Shown one piece after another: positions 63,499 through 64,000 of a stretch of DNA of 64,000 bases. The stretch covers positions 3,348,001 to 3,412,000 of the forward strand of contig OZ244919.1 of the NCBI GenBank assembly GCA_965221845.1, in the 5' to 3' direction. A model generated the notes under the pieces. The model had not been told where the DNA came from and did no database searches. It worked only from the letters and a program-made list of their open reading frames with translations. Position numbers and translations under genes: made by a program. The stretch is from JAJEFO01 sp965221845. Lineage in GTDB: Bacteria > Pseudomonadota > Alphaproteobacteria > Rhodobacterales > Rhodobacteraceae. Positions within the stretch are counted from its first letter, which is position 1. Each line of letters starts with the position of its first letter.

Positions 63499-64000
63499 CT
63501 TGCCAGCTTCCCGTGGCTCAGGTGCAGGCGCCTGTCGGCGGCTTCCGCCAGGCGCATGGAATGAGTCGCTATCAGGAGCGCCGTCCCCCTGCCGCGGGCG
63601 AGGGCCAGCAAGAGGTCCAAGACCGCCCGTCCGGTGCCTTCGTCCAGGTTTCCGGTCGGCTCGTCGGCCAGGAGCAGCCGCGGCCCGCTCGCGACCGCCC
63701 GGCCGATCGCGACGCGCTGCTGCTCGCCGCCGGAAAGATCCTCGGGGAACTTCCCGAGATGGTCCGCGAGCCCGAGGGGCGCGGCGAGCGCCGGCAGGTC
63801 GACTGCCGCGCCGCGTCCGGCCAGGCGGGCATGAAACGCGAGGTTCTGGCCGACGCTCAGCGAGGGAACGAGGTTGAATTGCTGGAAGACGATGCCGATC
63901 GCGTTCCGGCGCACCGCCGCGCGTCCGCCGTCATCCATGCGGCAGATGTCCGCGCCGTCGAACAGCACGGTCCCCTCGTCGGCCGGCTCGAGCCCGGCGA
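63495..64000 (-). CDS. LolD/MacB-type ABC ATPase, partial at right edge
   Basis: C-terminal about 168 residues; the Walker A lies beyond the window. Visible: IGIVFQQFNLVPSLSVGQNL (Q-loop), DLSGGEQQRVAIGRAVASGP (signature), LLLADEPTGNLDEGTGRAV (Walker B, D-loop) and LLIATHSMRLAEAADRR (H-loop). It powers the FtsX-type permease encoded next (4-bp overlap). First or early gene of the Att-like operon. Confidence 0.92.
   Translation of the reverse strand, partial: AGLEPADEGTVLFDGADICRMDDGGRAAVRRNAIGIVFQQFNLVPSLSVGQNLAFHARLAGRGAAVDLPALAAPLGLADHLGKFPEDLSGGEQQRVAIGRAVASGPRLLLADEPTGNLDEGTGRAVLDLLLALARGRGTALLIATHSMRLAEAADRRLHLSHGKLAR

Overview
This is a GC-rich chromosomal segment of an alphaproteobacterium, most like the Rhodobacterales (Roseobacter/Rhodobacter group). 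The clues are a probable furan-fatty-acid/CFA operon of Rhodobacter type, a bacterial voltage-gated sodium channel with a TLESWSM filter, a SelU/SelD pair in which SelD is fused to an NADH-dehydrogenase-like domain, and an AttEFGH-like export locus. Tightly packed, translationally coupled operons alternate with islands full of insertion-sequence wreckage and broken defence genes. That mix suggests a genome under heavy transposition, such as a host-associated lineage (inference). No tRNA, rRNA or CRISPR array was seen.

Layout. 1-2271: nested insertion sequences (IS1595 remnant, cut by an IS5/IS427-type element, cut by an intact IS30). 2525-7094: decaying defence island with a frameshifted GmrSD-like nuclease, an hsdR gene with a large internal deletion, an IS66 remnant and a VapBC-like pair with a broken toxin. 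7172-16944: nine minus-strand genes, eight of them tightly coupled, combining an NMT1/SsuA-type ABC importer with a cytosine-deaminase-like amidohydrolase, a creatininase-family hydrolase, an FAD oxidase, a stand-alone AceE-like thiamine-diphosphate enzyme, a flavodoxin-fold reductase and a RutR-like TetR regulator. This looks like uptake and catabolism of a nitrogen-containing small molecule. 17239-20699: tandem, nearly identical copies of an AAA-ATPase-like/PD-(D/E)XK gene that differ only in one internal 125-bp cassette; a third copy at 36.1-37.8 kb is broken by a 97-bp MITE. 20838-27510: transposase remnants, a secreted beta-helix-like protein, and broken AbiE and TrlF defence genes.

27816-35939: a LysR regulator divergent from an operon with a separate Rieske protein, a Rieske-less mononuclear-iron oxygenase, a glutathione-S-transferase-like protein and a BMP-family (nucleoside/purine type) ABC transporter. 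The split oxygenase plus GST recalls the NdmC/NdmD/NdmE methylxanthine demethylase complex, so N-methylpurine-like substrates are a good hypothesis. 37900-44252: seven overlapping genes for fatty-acyl modification (flavin amine oxidase, DUF1365, chalcone-isomerase-like, MFS, DUF3833, SDR, CFA synthase). 44989-47424: ammonium transporter and sodium channel. 48134-51335: selenium genes for tRNA 2-selenouridine. 51534-59052: an intact three-gene modification system (DNA methyltransferase, OLD-like ATPase/TOPRIM nuclease, Res helicase) of visibly lower GC, flanked by recombinase and IS1634 debris. 60075-64000: lipocalin-like AttH, FtsX-type permease and LolD-like ATPase, running off the right edge.
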